A stretch of 16,450 nt of DNA, from positions 1 to 16,450 of the forward strand of contig JAGWJK010000007.1 of the NCBI GenBank assembly GCA_028865845.1, given 5' to 3'. A model generated the notes under the pieces. It was not told the DNA's origin. It saw nothing but the letters and a program-made list of their open reading frames with translations, and made no database searches. The first letter of the stretch is position 1; every line of letters begins with the position of its first letter. Origin of the DNA: Rhizobiaceae bacterium (lineage in GTDB: Bacteria > Pseudomonadota > Alphaproteobacteria > Rhizobiales > Rhizobiaceae). Below are positions 14,312 through 16,450 of the stretch, one piece after another. Position numbers and translations under genes: made by a program.

Positions 14312-16450
14312 ATGCCCGGTCATTTTCGGCAGCGTCGCGTGGTTGGACACAAGCTCCTCTTTATGCTGATGAGTTGCACGGCCCTGACGGCGCCTCACCC
14401 ACTGTTTGCCGGCGACGTGCTTCCGACCGGCGGACAATTCACGTCCGGTGCTGGCAACATCGTGCAGCAGGGCCACGGTCTTACTATCAACCAGACGTCA
14501 GGTACCGGCATCGTTCAATGGAACGGGTTTTCCATCGGCGGCGGCAATTTCGTGCATTTCGACAATGGATCCGGCGCAACGCTGAACCGTGTCACCGGTA
14601 ATCTTCCTTCGCAGATCGACGGCTCGCTGACGGCGACCGGCTCGCTCTACCTCATCAATCCGGCCGGCATCGTCGTCGGCAATAAGGGGCGCGTGGGAAC
14701 CGGAGGCGATTTCTTCGCCTCGACTCATGATCTCAGCGACGCCGATTTCAACGCACAGGGCAACAAGCTGTTTTCCGGCGCCTCGAAAGCCGCGGTCGTC
14801 AACCTCGGCACCATCTCCTCCGTCGGCGGCGACGTCGCGCTCATCGCGCGCTCGGTAGACAACGAGGGATCGGTCACAGCTCCTGCTGGCACGGTCGGCC
14901 TGCTTGCGGGCTACGAGGTACTGGCAAAAGACAAGGCTGACAGCGACGGTCTGTTTTCGGTCAAGGTCGGCGGTGGCGATACCAAGGTCGTCAACTCCGG
15001 CACGGTAGCCGCTGCCAACGCCGAACTGCGCGCCAATGGCGGCAACGTCTACGCGCTTGCCGGCAACACAAATGGCGTCGTGAAGGCGACAGGCGTCGCG
15101 ACGCAGAACGGTCGCGTCTTCCTGACGGCAGGCGACGAAGGCAAGGTCGAGGTGACCGGCAAGGTATCGGCGACCCGGACCGTATCCGCCAGCAATATTC
15201 CAACCCGGGTTCCGATCCCGACCTCACGGCCGACAGGCGACGGCGGCGATATCCGGATCTCAGGCGGCACCGTGACCATCAACGGCGCGGTGGACGCATC
15301 CGGCGCTGACGGCAAGGGCGGCACGGTGGTCGCGACCGGCAAATCCGTCGCGCTCGGCGCGGCTGCCATGGTCGACGTCTCCGGCCTGACGGGCGGCACG
15401 GCGCTGATCGGCGGCGACTATCAGGGCGGCCATGATGCCGCGACGAAGTTTCTGGCCGAGCAGGTGGCGACCGCGGACACGGCGACGGTCGCTTCAGGCG
15501 CGACGATCCGCGCCGATGGCACCGCAGGCGCAGGCGGCGATGTCGTCGTCTGGTCGAACGATTTGACTTCGTTTGCCGGAACCATCTCGGCCACCGGCGC
15601 TGGTTCGGCCGCAGGCGGCGATGCGGAAGTTTCGGGCAAGGCCGTGCTCGACTATACCGGTTTTGCGGATCTGCGCAGCCAGAACGGCAGTTTCGGCACG
15701 CTGCTGCTCGATCCTCACAACCTGACGATTTCGACCGCTACCAGCAGCGGTATGAGCGGCTTCGACGCAAACGCCGACAACAGCGTGCTCAACGTCAGCA
15801 CGCTGACGACGCAGCTGGGATCAGCGAGTGTGACGGTGACCACTGGAAGCAGCGGCAGCCAGACCGGCAATATCACCGTCGCTGCACCGCTCAGCTGGAG
15901 CGCCAGCAGCATCCTCACGCTGAACGCCGCCGGTAGTATAGCGATTAATGCCGACATTACCGCTACCGGCAGCGGTGCAGGTTTGGCTCTCGTATCCGGG
16001 AGCGGCTACAGCCTCAATGACGGCGCTCGCGTCACCCTGTCCGGAAGCGCCGCCGGCCTCTCCGTCAATGGCGTCAGCTATACATTGATCAACAGTCTGA
16101 GCGAGTTGCAGAGCGTCTCGACATCCGGCAACTATGCGCTGGCGACCGACATCGACGCCAGCGACACCGCGACGTGGAATGGCGGAGCCGGCTTCGTGCC
16201 CCTCCCAACTTTCAGCGGCGTGTTTACGGGCCTTGGCCACGCGATCGACAAGCTGACGATCGATCGGCCAACTCAGACGGAGACCGGGCTCTTCGGTGCC
16301 GTGAGCGGCAGCACTGTCCGCGATCTCACGCTGTCCAACGTCGATATCACCGGCGCTGCACGCGTCGGCGCGCTCGTTGGTAACGCCGACAGCGCCAGCC
16401 TCAGCAACATCCACGTGACCGGCAGCGTGACGGCTTCCCAGGAAGTGGGC
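14312..16450 (+). CDS. Two-partner-secretion (TpsA/filamentous-haemagglutinin-like) exoprotein, 3' partial
   Basis: This is a large secreted adhesin- or exoprotein-type protein; 713 residues are in the window with no stop. ATG 14312 follows GGGGGA. A signal peptide ends near LFA|GD (residue 33). Residues 34 to about 210 form the haemagglutination-activity/TPS domain: VQWNGFSIGGGNFVHF, SLYLINPAGIVVG with NPAGI at 116-120 (family NPNGI), and LGTISSVGGDVALIA. Then come Gly/Ala/Thr-rich beta-helix repeats, with GGDYQGG at 368-373, GGDVVVWSNDLTSFAG at 408-423 and GTLLLDPHN at 462-470, as in large rhizobial and other proteobacterial haemagglutinin-like proteins. The last 50 residues contain a GLUG-type repeat (VGALVG, then LSNIHVTGSV). 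Export needs a TpsB/FhaC-type outer-membrane partner, which is not in the window. The 738 bp upstream gap implies its own promoter. Confidence 0.92.
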   Translation, partial: MPGHFRQRRVVGHKLLFMLMSCTALTAPHPLFAGDVLPTGGQFTSGAGNIVQQGHGLTINQTSGTGIVQWNGFSIGGGNFVHFDNGSGATLNRVTGNLPSQIDGSLTATGSLYLINPAGIVVGNKGRVGTGGDFFASTHDLSDADFNAQGNKLFSGASKAAVVNLGTISSVGGDVALIARSVDNEGSVTAPAGTVGLLAGYEVLAKDKADSDGLFSVKVGGGDTKVVNSGTVAAANAELRANGGNVYALAGNTNGVVKATGVATQNGRVFLTAGDEGKVEVTGKVSATRTVSASNIPTRVPIPTSRPTGDGGDIRISGGTVTINGAVDASGADGKGGTVVATGKSVALGAAAMVDVSGLTGGTALIGGDYQGGHDAATKFLAEQVATADTATVASGATIRADGTAGAGGDVVVWSNDLTSFAGTISATGAGSAAGGDAEVSGKAVLDYTGFADLRSQNGSFGTLLLDPHNLTISTATSSGMSGFDANADNSVLNVSTLTTQLGSASVTVTTGSSGSQTGNITVAAPLSWSASSILTLNAAGSIAINADITATGSGAGLALVSGSGYSLNDGARVTLSGSAAGLSVNGVSYTLINSLSELQSVSTSGNYALATDIDASDTATWNGGAGFVPLPTFSGVFTGLGHAIDKLTIDRPTQTETGLFGAVSGSTVRDLTLSNVDITGAARVGALVGNADSASLSNIHVTGSVTASQEVG

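Noticed and set aside
14365..14376. Possible lipobox LMSC in the exoprotein signal peptide
   Set aside because: Met at the -2 position does not fit a lipobox and a standard cleavage site (LFA|GD) follows; TpsA proteins are not lipoproteins.
14221..14601. 126-codon frame with GTG start overlapping the exoprotein 5' end
   Set aside because: It lies out of frame across the signal peptide and TPS domain, which have clear family motifs, and its own translation is Arg/Pro-rich without recognisable features.

Overview
The window looks like a GC-rich alphaproteobacterial chromosome or large plasmid, most likely Rhizobiaceae (Rhizobium/Agrobacterium/Sinorhizobium type). This is inferred from codon use, the density of uptake ABC transporters, tightly overlapping operons and the protein families present. 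No RNA gene, insertion sequence, CRISPR array or integrase is visible.

Region 1 (2-4814, + strand) is the distal part of an operon. It holds a branched-chain-amino-acid-type (Liv/HAAT) ABC transporter: livG-like ATPase (5' end outside the window), livF-like ATPase, then livH-like and livM-like permeases, joined by 1-4 bp start/stop overlaps. A metallo-beta-lactamase-fold hydrolase and an isochorismatase-family protein follow. The isochorismatase-family protein lacks the usual catalytic Cys and Asp. No substrate-binding protein is in view; it probably lies upstream.

Region 2 (4831-12592, - strand) is a seven-gene operon that converges on region 1 across a 16 bp gap. In transcription order it encodes a GntR/HutC-type regulator, a BMP-family periplasmic binding protein, a double-NBD ATPase, two permeases (together a nucleoside-type BMP ABC importer), an ADP-ribosylglycohydrolase-family protein and a PfkB/ribokinase-family kinase. 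Divergent to it (12923-13573, + strand) is a 216-residue protein that resembles a TrpF-type phosphoribosylanthranilate isomerase barrel but has Thr where TrpF has its catalytic Cys. The divergent control region carries two identical perfect palindromes, TGGTACGTACCA. Each sits just downstream of an exact TTGACA box, one facing each way. The simplest reading is a substrate-responsive GntR repressor controlling both units: import of a nucleoside-like N-glycoside, cleavage, phosphorylation, and an unassigned isomerase/lyase step. This gene set is the best candidate here for an undescribed catabolic system.

Region 3 (13574-14311) is an AT-rich 738 bp intergenic stretch with several small dyads and no convincing gene. 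Region 4 (14312 to the window end, + strand) is the N-terminal 713 residues of a very large two-partner-secretion exoprotein. It has a signal peptide, a haemagglutination-activity/TPS domain, Gly/Ala/Thr-rich beta-helix repeats and a first GLUG-type repeat, and it continues past the window.
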